Of a stretch of 64,000 nucleotides of DNA, positions 1 to 8,692 are shown piece by piece (position 1 is the stretch's first letter; each line of letters opens with the position of its first letter). The position numbers and the translations under genes are program-made. The notes beneath the pieces were generated by a model, which searched no databases, was not told where the DNA came from, and saw nothing but the letters and a program-made list of their open reading frames with translations. The stretch comes from Clostridia bacterium. GTDB lineage: Bacteria > Bacillota > Clostridia > Oscillospirales > Acutalibacteraceae. The stretch spans positions 62,001-126,000 of the forward strand of contig JAFYLQ010000063.1 of the NCBI GenBank assembly GCA_017550105.1, written 5' to 3'.

Positions 1-277
1 TTTCTAACCCTGCACCGTTGATAACAAAAACATCCGCATCATTAAGAAGCTTCGCATCACGGGCAGTAAGCGTGTAATCGTGAAGACAGCCCGTGCTTTG
101 CTCTGCCATACAGGTAACTGTAAGTCCGTCAATACCATTTGTAAGGTTCAACGTGAAAATATATATGGGGTAAAAGGATACGGCAATAACCGAGTCGGTA
201 TTATCAGTCACAACCGCACCGCACCCTGCAGTAAAAAGCAATGAAAGAGCTATTATCATTGCAATAAACTTTTTCAC
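1..277 (-). CDS. Metal ABC transporter substrate-binding lipoprotein (ZnuA/TroA family), 3' end outside window
   Basis: About 92 N-terminal residues are visible and the frame runs off the window. It starts at a GTG (277-275) behind AGGTGA with 7-bp spacing. The N-terminus is a lipoprotein signal, KK then a hydrophobic stretch and LFTAGC, so the mature protein should be lipidated and face outward. The next part (AVSFYPIYIF, then CLHDYTLTARDAKLLNDADVFVINGAGLE) fits the start of TroA-fold zinc/manganese-binding proteins; the His of LHDY would be the first metal ligand. The Shine-Dalgarno overlaps the stop of the upstream PPC-repeat gene, so the two are translationally close. ABC permease and ATPase genes, if present, lie outside the window. 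The family is fairly sure, the metal is not known. Confidence 0.8.
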   Translation of the reverse strand, partial: MKKFIAMIIALSLLFTAGCGAVVTDNTDSVIAVSFYPIYIFTLNLTNGIDGLTVTCMAEQSTGCLHDYTLTARDAKLLNDADVFVINGAGLE

Positions 278-284
278 GTTTTTA

Positions 285-1883
285 TCACCTTACCAGTCTG
301 AAGTAATAGGGAATCTCCGAGCCGTAAAGACCTGTTTCAACCTTGACGTAATAGGTACCTGCGGGTACTAACACAACGCCCGTTGTAACAAGATGCTCGT
401 TAAGGTATGAATCCGTGGAGCAGATTTCTTTACCGCTTTCATCTACCACACTTGCGGTCCAGCAATGCTCGTTAACACTGCCTGCCTCGTGGTAGAATTC
501 AAGGCATATTCTTGTGTCCTTTTCAAGCTCGAATTTATAGTAGTCCTCATCATAGAGGGAGTCTGTTGAAATAATTGCACCGTAATAATACTTGCCGAAA
601 TCTGCAAAATCGCAGGTCTCCATTGTATTATTGGGCTCGTGCTCGTAATTTGAAGCCTCGGTGAAGGTCCATCTGCAGGTATAATATGCAGAGTTATATG
701 AAACTGAATCACCGTCTATGCATACGTAGTAATCACCCGGTGTAAGACCCATATCCTCAATCATAAGGCTCTCACTGTTCCACATAGCAATTTTACGTAC
801 TATTTCGTAATATGAGCCGTCCTCCATAGGCTTAATAAGGCGGATGTTCCAGCCTCGCTTATCGCCCTCAAGAAGTTCGTGTTCAAATTCGAAATCAATG
901 TATCCCTCAGCAGGAACCGTAAATTTGTAGTAGTCCTTATCAAGACCGAGAAGTCTGTCTGCAAGGCTACCGCCGATAATTACGTCCTGAGGAAGATTTG
1001 TTGCAGTTTCGGGTGAATCGTTAAGTTCAAATTCATTGTTAGTTGCCTTGTTAGCACCTACAAGAAGCGTGTAGGTATCGGGAACCTCACTCTGAGCCTC
1101 AACCTTGATGTAATACGTGCCCATCTGAAGACCTATGATACCCGTTTTAACCATAAGCTCGTCTAATTTAGAGGTGAACTGAGTGATAAGCTTATCAGTA
1201 TCATCGCAAAGAGTAATGCTCCATCCAACAACGGGAAGGGTGTTGTCGTTATGGGTGAAGGTAATATTCACAACGCTGTCCTCAACAAGCTCAAGAACGT
1301 ACCAGTCCGTATCCGTATCATTTTCACGCCTTGATGAGGAACCGTATTTACCGTACTTAACCGCAATGGGAGTTGCCTCGTCAATGGTATCGTTAGGCTC
1401 TTTTTCGTAGGTTTCGGTTTCGGTAAACATTGTGGAAAGAGAGTAATCTGTTTCAAGGAAGTAGGTACCCGCCTTTACCACAACACAATACGTACCGGGG
1501 GTAACACCCGTTTCGCCCCAGGTTGACGTAACGTCACTCCAGAAGGATTCAAAAAAGCTTAACTCCTTGTAAACCTTTTCTTCACCTTCAATTATTTTAT
1601 AGAGTGTTATCTGCCATGCAGTTTTAGCATTATCCTGATAATCCTCGTGATTAAGCCTTACAACCAAAGCACCGTTTGCAGGTACTTCAAAAATATATGC
1701 ATCGTAGTCGTCGGCACTTTTAAGAATACCCGTTGCCTCGGAATTAAGTGCCATATACGTGGGAGTATTATTTTTAAACAAGCTGTCGTTTACGATAACT
1801 GATGCGCCGACCGCACAAAGGGACGCTGTCAGAATAACAATAGCAGTAACGAAAGCTATAAGCCTAATTTTATGCTTCTTCAT
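285..1883 (-). CDS. Secreted protein with four PPC-like beta-sandwich repeats
   Basis: 532 residues with a Sec signal peptide (MKKHK, then hydrophobic to about residue 27). The rest is four related units of about 115 residues, starting near residues 44, 160, 287 and 416. Each has an EPND/ELND/EPNN-type entry, a D-x-D-W/Y-Y-x-F/L strand, a hydrophobic beta strand, a GW-x-I/A-x-L/V segment and a closing G-T/D-Y-Y-V-K/C-V strand. This matches the bacterial pre-peptidase C-terminal (PPC) fold, usually an accessory or adhesion module rather than an enzyme. No protease or other catalytic domain is present, which is unusual because PPC modules are normally appended to one. ATG behind AAGGAG. It sits directly upstream of the metal-binding lipoprotein gene and its start overlaps the end of the reductase gene. 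Confidence 0.75.
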   Translation of the reverse strand: MKKHKIRLIAFVTAIVILTASLCAVGASVIVNDSLFKNNTPTYMALNSEATGILKSADDYDAYIFEVPANGALVVRLNHEDYQDNAKTAWQITLYKIIEGEEKVYKELSFFESFWSDVTSTWGETGVTPGTYCVVVKAGTYFLETDYSLSTMFTETETYEKEPNDTIDEATPIAVKYGKYGSSSRRENDTDTDWYVLELVEDSVVNITFTHNDNTLPVVGWSITLCDDTDKLITQFTSKLDELMVKTGIIGLQMGTYYIKVEAQSEVPDTYTLLVGANKATNNEFELNDSPETATNLPQDVIIGGSLADRLLGLDKDYYKFTVPAEGYIDFEFEHELLEGDKRGWNIRLIKPMEDGSYYEIVRKIAMWNSESLMIEDMGLTPGDYYVCIDGDSVSYNSAYYTCRWTFTEASNYEHEPNNTMETCDFADFGKYYYGAIISTDSLYDEDYYKFELEKDTRICLEFYHEAGSVNEHCWTASVVDESGKEICSTDSYLNEHLVTTGVVLVPAGTYYVKVETGLYGSEIPYYFRLVR

Positions 1884-2427
1884 AAGCTAAACTCCTTTTT
1901 AGTTTATTCAGTGCCTCGTCATATTGGGGCACCGTATCCGTATATGAGCAAAGTACGGTTTCAATAAATTCAATATTGAGAATGGAAAACGCACATTTTA
2001 ACTGCCAATTCATAAAATCAATGCTTCTTTTACCATCACGTCCCGATGCAGCAATAAGAATTGCTTTACGGCGTTTTTTAATAGGTTGAACCTTGCCGTT
2101 AGCATAAAAGGTGGTGTAGTAGCATTGGAATCTGTCGATAAGTGACTTAAGGGGTGCAGAAAACGTGCCGTTATAAACGGGACTTGCAAAAATAATTAAA
2201 TCCGCATTTTCAAACCTTTTGAAAAAATCGTTCAAATCACCGTGAACACATCTGCCGTTAACTTCACAAAAATTGCATCCGTTACAGGGTGCAAAATTTT
2301 CTTTAAAGGCATCAAAAACATCAATATGACAACCGACAAGTAAATTTTGCGCCTCCGAGCAAAGACGGTTTGTAAAGCTACCGCTACGCTCAGAGCCTTT
2401 TATAATTAAAACGTGCTTGTTTTCCAT
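1870..2427 (-). CDS. Flavodoxin-like NAD(P)H-dependent reductase (iron-sulfur flavoprotein-like)
   Basis: 185 residues from the chosen ATG (2427), which has a GAGTGA site 5-10 bp upstream; another ATG at 2439 has no ribosome site. The N-terminal KHVLIIKGSERSGS is the FMN-phosphate loop of the NADPH-dependent FMN reductase/flavodoxin-like family. ADLIIFASPVYNGTFSAPLKSLIDR is the second flavin-contact region. CNGCNFCEVNGRCVHGD is the compact Cys motif of iron-sulfur flavoproteins, so a [4Fe-4S] cluster next to FMN is possible. Physiological electron partners are unknown. The 3' end overlaps the PPC-repeat gene by 14 bp, implying co-transcription. The product probably acts in cytosolic redox chemistry. 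Confidence 0.82.
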   Translation of the reverse strand: MENKHVLIIKGSERSGSFTNRLCSEAQNLLVGCHIDVFDAFKENFAPCNGCNFCEVNGRCVHGDLNDFFKRFENADLIIFASPVYNGTFSAPLKSLIDRFQCYYTTFYANGKVQPIKKRRKAILIAASGRDGKRSIDFMNWQLKCAFSILNIEFIETVLCSYTDTVPQYDEALNKLKRSLAYEEA

Positions 2428-2560
2428 AAATTCACTCATCCGTTTTTGAAAAAATCTTATTTCTGCCTGAAATTAAATGCCAAAAATCCATTATCGGTTT
2501 ATTATAACATAGTTTATATATAAAATAAATACCTTAATAACATTTTCACAATTTTTTTAC

Positions 2561-2603
2561 AAAAAATAAAACAGCCCTTACCATTTAGTTAGTAAGGACT
2601 GTT
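2561..2603 (-). terminator. Rho-independent terminator of the ferredoxin gene
   Basis: On the minus strand AACAGTCCTTAC pairs with GTAAGGGCTGTT (12 bp with one G-U) around a 10-nt loop and is followed by TTTATTTTTT. It lies about 40 bp past the ferredoxin stop. Confidence 0.85.
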
Positions 2604-2641
2604 AATTCGCTTTTAATCTGCGCCAAAAGCACCGTTTTAAA

Positions 2642-2812
2642 TTAGTCAGCTACAGGAGCACCAACGGGACAACTACCCTCGCAAGCACCGCAATCAATGC
2701 ACTTATCAGCGTCGATTACATAGATGCCGTCGCCTTCTGAGATTGCTTCAACGGGGCAATCTGCAGCACAAGCGCCACAAGAAATGCAAGCGTCTGTAAT
2801 TTTGTATGCCAT
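2642..2812 (-). CDS. 2[4Fe-4S] ferredoxin (clostridial type)
   Basis: A 56-residue protein with two CxxCxxCxxxC(P) motifs: C-ISCGACAADCP at about residues 9-20 and C-IDCGACEGSCP at about 38-49. The length and pseudo-twofold symmetry are those of the small clostridial 2[4Fe-4S] ferredoxins, low-potential cytosolic electron carriers for hydrogenases, PFOR and similar enzymes. ATG behind a strong AAGGAGGTAA site. It has its own promoter at 2846-2873 and its own terminator, so it is likely a separate, well-expressed single-gene unit downstream of ricT. Confidence 0.95.
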   Translation of the reverse strand: MAYKITDACISCGACAADCPVEAISEGDGIYVIDADKCIDCGACEGSCPVGAPVAD

Positions 2813-2845
2813 TTGTCTTACCTCCTTGTATTATTATGTGCCTTA

Positions 2846-2873
2846 ATTGTAGCACAATTTTCGCAGAAATCAA
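2846..2873 (-). promoter_or_regulatory. Sigma-A promoter of the ferredoxin gene
   Basis: Minus strand TTGATT (2873-2868), 16-bp spacer, TACAAT (2851-2846), 33 bp before the ferredoxin ATG. Confidence 0.7.
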
Positions 2874-2923
2874 TAGAAATTTATAATTTTTAAGGGATAT
2901 TTTAGGATGTTTTACCCCTATGA

Positions 2924-3778
2924 TTATTCTTCGGTTGCTTCTGCGGTATTTTCGTCATTAAATTTCTGACGTTTTACCAATTTTACTTCCTTACGTGTAT
3001 ATTCTGACGGAAGTGCCTCGGGTCTTCTTTCGAGGGATACCTTAAGCTTACCTGTAAGAAGGTTACTTTCAACCACAGTACCCCTACCCTCTTTAGTATC
3101 AACAATTGAACCGACACGGGGTGTAATTTTGTTGAGATACTCGTAAGAATCCTGCTCATACTTAAGGCAGCAAAGAAGTCTGCCACAGGTACCGCTTATT
3201 TTACTGGGATTAAGTGAAAGACCCTGCTCCTTAGCCATTTTTATTGAAACGGGATGGAAGTCGTCAAGGAATTGTGAACAGCAAAATGGTCTGCCGCAAA
3301 TACCGAGACCGCCAATCATCTTAGATACGTCACGAACACCAATCTGACGCATTTCTATTCTTGTTCTGTACTGTGAAGCAAGAATTTTAACAAGCTCTCT
3401 GAAATCCACACGGTCGTCAGAGGTGAAATAGAACAGCATTTTACTGCCGTCAAAGGTACATTCAACCTCAACAAGCTTCATATCAAGACCAAGCTGTTCA
3501 ACCTTTTTCTCACAAAAATCAAAGGCTTCCGCCTCTTTTTTGTGGTTTGCCGCAACTATTTTTATATCCTCGGCATTGGCACCTCTGATTATTTTTTTAA
3601 GAGGATGGCGAATTTCCTCCTCTGCAACAGTATGATTGGGTGTTGCAATTTCACCACACTCAATACCTCGAACTGTTTCAACAATAACGTTTTCACCCTT
3701 AGAAAAGTTTTTTGAATCGGGGTCAAAATAATAAATTTTACCGTTCTCTTTGAAACGGATACCTACAACTTCTGCCAT
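2924..3778 (-). CDS. ricT: PSP1-domain protein RicT (YaaT)
   Basis: 284 residues. The N-terminal part (VVGIRFKENGKIYYFDP) and central part (about 60-225) are the PSP1 domain. The paired cysteine motifs GICGRPFCC and GTCGRLLCC are the known Fe-S ligand regions of Bacillus RicT, a member of the RicA-RicF-RicT complex that helps RNase Y-dependent mRNA maturation and affects sporulation. The gene follows holB, as in many Firmicutes (holB-yaaT-yabA). ATG behind TTGGAGATAT. The acidic C-terminal tail (NDENTAEATEE) is variable. No ricA or ricF is in the window. Confidence 0.9.
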   Translation of the reverse strand: MAEVVGIRFKENGKIYYFDPDSKNFSKGENVIVETVRGIECGEIATPNHTVAEEEIRHPLKKIIRGANAEDIKIVAANHKKEAEAFDFCEKKVEQLGLDMKLVEVECTFDGSKMLFYFTSDDRVDFRELVKILASQYRTRIEMRQIGVRDVSKMIGGLGICGRPFCCSQFLDDFHPVSIKMAKEQGLSLNPSKISGTCGRLLCCLKYEQDSYEYLNKITPRVGSIVDTKEGRGTVVESNLLTGKLKVSLERRPEALPSEYTRKEVKLVKRQKFNDENTAEATEE

Positions 3779-3808
3779 AATATATCTCCAAATTATAAAA
3801 ATCTTTAG

Positions 3809-4660
3809 TTAGAGTCTTACACAAAGAATTGCCGAAAGCAAGGTGTAATTGGGGTTATTATCCAATGAACGACGTATTGCACAAACCGTGTCGTACATTT
3901 CAAGTAATTTACCCAACGAAAGCTTTTCAGAAACCTCTTTGCTCTGTGCTTCAAAATCCTCGAGTAATGCTTTGCCGCCGGACCTTAAGGCTATAGCGTC
4001 ACGCAAAAAAGAAATAAAAAGCTCAAGAACCTCTGCAGTAAGCTTTTTGTTACCGTCAAGGGGTGCCGTCGCCTTGATTTTATCGTACTCGTATGGCGAT
4101 AAAACCGCAGTTGCCAACTCACTTACAACATCTAACGCCTTCTGTGAGTACTCAACCCCCGAGGCATTGCCGAGATTAAGTCGCACAACGCGTGACAAAA
4201 CCGTGCCTATAACTGCATTTGCATTCTGTGACGTAAGCACAAAGGCGGTATACGTTGGCGGCTCCTCAAGAATTTTAAGCAAAAGGTTCTGACATTCCTC
4301 GCTCATCAGGTGAACCTCTGAAAGAATATACACCTTTTTGAGGGCGTCGTTCGGTGTAAGGTGTGCTTCAGAAACAACCTTTTTCACGTCCGCTTTCACA
4401 AAGCTCTTTTTATCCTCGGGCTTAGTAACGGTAATAATGTCGGGGTGAATGCTTTCGTCCGCCTTGCGACAGTTTTCACACGTATCACAAGGAGTTCTGT
4501 CCTGTTCACCACAAACAATCATTTTTGCCGTAAGCCGTGCAAGACTGTATCTTTCATCCTCACTTCCGCCGTAAATAAGCACTGCGTGAGGACTTCTGCC
4601 ATCGGCAAAAAAACTATTCAGTTTGTTGGTAATTTCCTTTGAAAAATTATTATTCATCAT
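3809..4660 (-). CDS. holB: DNA polymerase III subunit delta'
   Basis: 283 residues, somewhat short for delta' (about 330). The AAA+ fold is evident: SPHAVLIYGGSEDERYSLAR replaces a true Walker A, as expected for the ATP-inactive delta' subunit. A zinc module CGEQDRTPCDTCENC follows, then the sensor-like helix LMSEECQNLLLKILEEPPTYTAFVLTSQN and the VLSRVVRLNL strand. It is part of the clamp-loader complex that places the beta clamp on DNA. It starts at ATGATG behind AGGAATC. Its place between queG-like and ricT, in a run headed by citrate synthase, suggests read-through transcription of housekeeping genes. Confidence 0.9.
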   Translation of the reverse strand: MMNNNFSKEITNKLNSFFADGRSPHAVLIYGGSEDERYSLARLTAKMIVCGEQDRTPCDTCENCRKADESIHPDIITVTKPEDKKSFVKADVKKVVSEAHLTPNDALKKVYILSEVHLMSEECQNLLLKILEEPPTYTAFVLTSQNANAVIGTVLSRVVRLNLGNASGVEYSQKALDVVSELATAVLSPYEYDKIKATAPLDGNKKLTAEVLELFISFLRDAIALRSGGKALLEDFEAQSKEVSEKLSLGKLLEMYDTVCAIRRSLDNNPNYTLLSAILCVRL

Positions 4661-4683
4661 TTTTGCCGATTCCTGCTGTGAAT

Positions 4684-5472
4684 TTATTTTTTAAAATAGT
4701 TGTAATTTCTTTCAATTACCTTTTTGCCTCGCCAAGCGAAGGCACGTTTTTCAATATTATCACCCGAATCATAAAAGGCTTTCGCCGTTTCGTAAAACTC
4801 TTTGACGGGTGTTGGTTTTATTTTTTTGTTCATAGGACACACGTCCTGACAGACGTCACAGCCCCATATACATCCGCTTTGCTTTATTTTGTTAATATTT
4901 TCTGCCGTCAATTCCCCTTTACGTTGGGTAACGTCCGACAAGCAAAGTTCAATATCTATACCCTTCGCAGTAAGTGCACCCGAGGGGCATTTTTTTATAC
5001 ACAGTCCGCAATTAAGACATTCGCCGCTACTTTCTTCAGAATACTCAAAAGCCCTATCCGTAACAATTTCACCGATAAAGCAAAAACTTCCGTAATCGGG
5101 ATTAATAAGGAGTGAATTTTTGCCCTTTACACCAAGACCCGATAAAACTGCCGCCTTCACTTCATTAACGGGTGAATTATCGCAAAAATACTCGAATTTG
5201 TTTTCAGGATATTCTGCTTTAAGCTTTTCGGTAATTTTATTCAGATACTCCCCTGCTATAAGGTGATAATCCTCGGGAACAGCATATTTTGAAACATTTG
5301 AATTTTTGTAATACTCCTCGCCCAACCAATAGGGAAAGAGGTAAACAATAACACTTTTTGCACCCTCGGGAATACGTTCCTTTGCTCTGCAGGGAAACAA
5401 CTCCCCTATTCTTTCAAATTCACATACTCCGCAGGGCAGAATATCATCAAACGGTAGCTTCATATTCATCAT
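4684..5472 (-). CDS. QueG-like double [4Fe-4S] protein (epoxyqueuosine reductase-like)
   Basis: 262 residues. The N-terminal half (residues ~35-130; GAKSVIVYLFPYW, then AVLSGLGVKGKNSLLINPDYGSF) resembles the cobalamin-binding DUF1730 part of QueG. Two ferredoxin-like Cys sets follow: CLNCGLCIKKCPSGAL and CIWGCDVCQDVCPMN. QueG performs the last step of queuosine synthesis, but this protein is far shorter than classical QueG (about 350-380) and lacks the C-terminal HEAT-type extension. No other que gene is nearby, so tRNA modification is plausible rather than shown. The ATG overlaps the stop of the AEC transporter gene (ATGATGA), so the two are translationally coupled. Confidence 0.75.
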   Translation of the reverse strand: MMNMKLPFDDILPCGVCEFERIGELFPCRAKERIPEGAKSVIVYLFPYWLGEEYYKNSNVSKYAVPEDYHLIAGEYLNKITEKLKAEYPENKFEYFCDNSPVNEVKAAVLSGLGVKGKNSLLINPDYGSFCFIGEIVTDRAFEYSEESSGECLNCGLCIKKCPSGALTAKGIDIELCLSDVTQRKGELTAENINKIKQSGCIWGCDVCQDVCPMNKKIKPTPVKEFYETAKAFYDSGDNIEKRAFAWRGKKVIERNYNYFKK

Positions 5473-6440
5473 AAAAATCTGCTGAAAACGTCAGCAAGAC
5501 TTAATTTATCAACCACGTCTGCCAACGCCACCATAAAGGGTATTGTAAGAATGGAAATACCCGAATTAAATGCCACCACCTGTGATGCAACCCCCGTATC
5601 CTTGCCGTATTTTGCAGAGAACATTACGGTGTTGTTGGCACTGGGAACAGATGCGGAAATCATACAGGCAGACAGCAACGTACCCGTTATACCCACAAGC
5701 TTATATATACCCAACATTACGGCGGGTAAAACCAACAGTTTTAAAAATGCCACAAGGTAATTTTCCTTGAAGGTAAACATCTTTTTTAAGTCCGTGTTTG
5801 CAATATACGTGCCGAAAAAGAGCATGGCAAGGGGAGTGTTAAGGTTCGACACGTGGCCTACCGCAGTATCAAATGCCTGAGGTAAATCGATGCCGAAAAT
5901 GAACAAGGGCATACCTATAAGCACCGATATAACACCCGGATTCAAAATAAGCTTTTTGAAATCAAAGGACGTTTTACCCTTGCTTTTTGTCATTACCCAT
6001 ATACCATGGGTGAATGAAAAAATATTAAATGCAACCACACCTGCAGAGCAGTAAAACACACCCTCGTTACCCAACATTGCCTGACACAGAGGCAAAGCCA
6101 TATAACCCATATTGCCGTAGTTTACGGCGTATTTGAATATGGCCTTTTTGTCATTGCATTTGTTGAAAAAGGGAATAGAAACAAGCATACCCACCGTGAG
6201 GGTTCCCGCCATACACAAAAATGCAATGCCCAAGGATTTCACCGTGCTCACGTCAAAGGTCATATTCATAAAGGACTGAATTATGACACAGGGCGTGATT
6301 ATATAAAACAACAAGTCGTTTGAAAGCTTTGCGGTGGTCTGTCCGAAAACCTTTAGCTTATCCGCCGCAAAGCCCACCGCAACAATCAGGTACAGAATAA
6401 GTACCTGCTGTGCAGCAGTTGCCATTGTACTAAGAAACAT
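5469..6440 (-). CDS. AEC family transporter (auxin efflux carrier fold)
   Basis: 323 residues with about ten hydrophobic segments. The opening (QQVLILYLIVAVGFAADKL) and the KLSNDLLFYIITPCVIIQSF segment are typical of bacterial AEC carriers related to MleP and YfdV, which export or exchange organic acids such as malate or malonate. Late motifs SASVPSANNTVMFSAKYG and the paired inverted-repeat arrangement agree. ATG behind GAGGTAAATA. Co-transcription with citrate synthase upstream would fit an organic-acid substrate, but this is inference only. Confidence 0.85.
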   Translation of the reverse strand: MFLSTMATAAQQVLILYLIVAVGFAADKLKVFGQTTAKLSNDLLFYIITPCVIIQSFMNMTFDVSTVKSLGIAFLCMAGTLTVGMLVSIPFFNKCNDKKAIFKYAVNYGNMGYMALPLCQAMLGNEGVFYCSAGVVAFNIFSFTHGIWVMTKSKGKTSFDFKKLILNPGVISVLIGMPLFIFGIDLPQAFDTAVGHVSNLNTPLAMLFFGTYIANTDLKKMFTFKENYLVAFLKLLVLPAVMLGIYKLVGITGTLLSACMISASVPSANNTVMFSAKYGKDTGVASQVVAFNSGISILTIPFMVALADVVDKLSLADVFSRFL

Positions 6441-6451
6441 TATTTACCTCG

Positions 6452-8665
6452 TTAATCCTTTTTGTTCTTAAGGTCTGCAAGAGAAACAATTTTCAAGGGC
6501 TCCTCATCGTCCTCTTTTTTCTTCTTTTTGCCGAAGGATTTGGGTGCCTTTGCAGGCTTCTCTTTTTTAACCTTTTCTTTTTTAACTTTTTCTTTTTTAA
6601 CTTTTTCTTTTTTTACCTTTTCGGGTTTCACATCCTCAGAAACCTCAGTTTCATTACTTTCGGAATCATCAACAGGTAGTATTTCTGTTTTTTCTTCGTC
6701 TGCAATATTATCCACAGAAAGCTCATCTTCAACATCATCAATAAGCATCTGTGAAAATTCCAGAAAACCGCTATTTGATTTAGCGGTAATTTTTTTCTCG
6801 TCTTCGAAGACAAGTGGTTCGGTTTCGTCCGGAATTACAACTTCCTCAACTATTTCGCCAAGAGGTTCTGCAATCCCAATTTCCTCAACTATTTCGTTGG
6901 GCACTTCTGTGGCTTCACGTTCATTAGCGGCTTCCTCAAAGCTCTCAAGAAACTCAATTTCTTCAACAGCTTCGCTGATAACCTCTTCGGCAACCTCCGG
7001 AGATCTGTCCTTTTCTTCTGTCTGACTAAAAATAGCAGTAAGTTCGAAGTCAAAATCATCCTCGTCAGGCTCGTTTATTTCTTCGTCGATTTTCTCAGTA
7101 ATTTCTTCGCAGGATTCTTCTGAATTTTCTTCTGCAGTGTCTTCTCCGTACGCTTCAATAGAAATTTCTTCGATTTCTTCAAGGGTGTCTGTGTCAGCTT
7201 CCTGCGAATCTTCTTCAGAAGTGACAGTATCAACAGTCGGCGAACCCACTTCATCGCAATCTTCATCAGTTTTTTTATCAACTTTTTCTTCATAATCTTC
7301 AACTGCCTCTGTTACAACGGTATTTTCAGTTTCCGTTTTGTTTACAAGGTCTTCAAGCTGGTAAAAAGAGATATCCGCAACCGGGATGCTTGTGTCATAC
7401 AAGTTTTTCTCTTCTACCGTTTCTTCGACTTCAGTAAATCCCTCAGTTTCTGTTGTTTCTTCAACCGCCTCAACTACCTCGTCTGCGGATAAGTTATCGG
7501 TTTCTAATGTTGATATTTCGTCTGTCGATAAATCAACCTCTGAAGCTTTTTCAACATTCTCCACAACGTCATTTTCAGGCTCTTCGTCAAAAAAGTTATC
7601 CAAATCGCCCATATTTTTAAACTCGGGAGCTATACTAAATCTCTTTTTTTTTTCTAAATTTCCGGTCTGCTCAGTTTCCCGAACCTCAGAAGCATCTGTA
7701 GAGGCTGCACTGCCTTTAACCACAACCTCGTCATCATCAGGAAGGACTATATTGGAAACAGACTGTATTTTTTTAAGAGAATTCTTAAAGCCCACACCAA
7801 GGGTTGAAAGAATGTAAACGACAATGAAAATGAAGAGGAAAAGGTGAGTAAAACTGAAATCACTATCCTCTACTGTTTTCCTGCCTACGGCTAAAATTAT
7901 GCCTCGGGGAACAGAAATGAGCCCCGCAAAAATTGCGGCGGGGAAACCGCAACCATAGGTGCACCACATACTGTTTACACTAAACACGCCCGATACAATT
8001 CTTGCAAAGGTAAGGAAGAAAAGCATGGTGAAAACAAGCATTCCGATTTCAAACAAAAGCTCTGAAACAGTAATAAAGCTTATTGCTTTCATCAATTTGG
8101 AAATGAGCATAAACATTGCCCAACAGCCGGGAGCAATGGAAAGCAGACTCAAATTTTTATAAGTTGCCTTACCCTCAAGGTGACTCATACCGAAAACTAT
8201 AAAATAAAATACGGATAAAACGGCAAATATAAGCTCAAGCACCACGAATACTCCGCCGTTATCTTTGATATAGTTAATCAGCAGATCGCCAAAAACCATA
8301 TCGTTCATAGTGTTACTCATATCGGGAAGTATATCTCTGCCGACAGTTATAACGTCCCACGCAAAACCAATAGCCGCAACAAATGAAGCGAGTCCTAAAG
8401 GGATATTCCTTCCCTCAGGAAGCTTGGGTGCAGGTACGTTTTTGCTTAAGAAACTAAGAATTAAAAACAAAACACAACCAACGGCAAGAATACCGTAAAG
8501 AACGGGTACTGCAAAATTGGCATTTTCAAAGAATCCGTTTTCGGGATTAACCATAACCAAAAGCTGATATGTTCTTAAAGCAAGACCGCTGACTGTCATA
8601 AGCACAAACAACGCAACCAAGTGCGACATTCTTATTGCACTTAAAGACCCTTTGATTTTTTTCAT
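6452..8665 (-). CDS. Polytopic membrane protein with long acidic and Lys-repeat cytoplasmic tail
   Basis: 737 residues, function unknown. Residues 1-295 hold about eight membrane segments. Residues ~300-680 are very rich in Glu, Asp, Thr, Ser and Val and low in complexity, so probably disordered. The tail ends with about four tandem VKKEK units (15-bp DNA repeat near 6560-6620), a KKKKK stretch and a short conserved-looking end, PLKIVSLADLKNKKD. The architecture is a membrane anchor carrying a long polyampholyte tether, perhaps to recruit a partner or nucleic acid at the membrane. ATG behind AAAGGATT. It lies 27 bp after citrate synthase and 11 bp before the AEC gene, inside an otherwise housekeeping operon. 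The near-perfect 15-bp repeats make copy-number variation likely. Confidence 0.7.
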   Translation of the reverse strand: MKKIKGSLSAIRMSHLVALFVLMTVSGLALRTYQLLVMVNPENGFFENANFAVPVLYGILAVGCVLFLILSFLSKNVPAPKLPEGRNIPLGLASFVAAIGFAWDVITVGRDILPDMSNTMNDMVFGDLLINYIKDNGGVFVVLELIFAVLSVFYFIVFGMSHLEGKATYKNLSLLSIAPGCWAMFMLISKLMKAISFITVSELLFEIGMLVFTMLFFLTFARIVSGVFSVNSMWCTYGCGFPAAIFAGLISVPRGIILAVGRKTVEDSDFSFTHLFLFIFIVVYILSTLGVGFKNSLKKIQSVSNIVLPDDDEVVVKGSAASTDASEVRETEQTGNLEKKKRFSIAPEFKNMGDLDNFFDEEPENDVVENVEKASEVDLSTDEISTLETDNLSADEVVEAVEETTETEGFTEVEETVEEKNLYDTSIPVADISFYQLEDLVNKTETENTVVTEAVEDYEEKVDKKTDEDCDEVGSPTVDTVTSEEDSQEADTDTLEEIEEISIEAYGEDTAEENSEESCEEITEKIDEEINEPDEDDFDFELTAIFSQTEEKDRSPEVAEEVISEAVEEIEFLESFEEAANEREATEVPNEIVEEIGIAEPLGEIVEEVVIPDETEPLVFEDEKKITAKSNSGFLEFSQMLIDDVEDELSVDNIADEEKTEILPVDDSESNETEVSEDVKPEKVKKEKVKKEKVKKEKVKKEKPAKAPKSFGKKKKKEDDEEPLKIVSLADLKNKKD

Positions 8666-8692
8666 TTAGTACAATCCTTTCGAACCGAAAAA

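Noticed and set aside
2487..2520. Promoter for the reductase/PPC/lipoprotein genes (TATAAT near 2500)
   Set aside because: A TATAAT-like -10 is present on the minus strand but the best -35 is only TTTATT, too weak to list as a feature.
3849..4292. Plus-strand open frame opposite holB
   Set aside because: No start context, and holB has clear domain motifs in the other strand.
6560..6620. CRISPR-like short repeat run
   Set aside because: The 15-bp units are in frame and encode the VKKEK repeat of the membrane-tail protein; there are no spacers.
6462..7025. Long open frame on the plus strand rich in Ser, Phe and Thr
   Set aside because: It is the mirror of Glu/Lys-rich codons of the membrane-tail protein, has no ribosome site and contains only low-complexity sequence.
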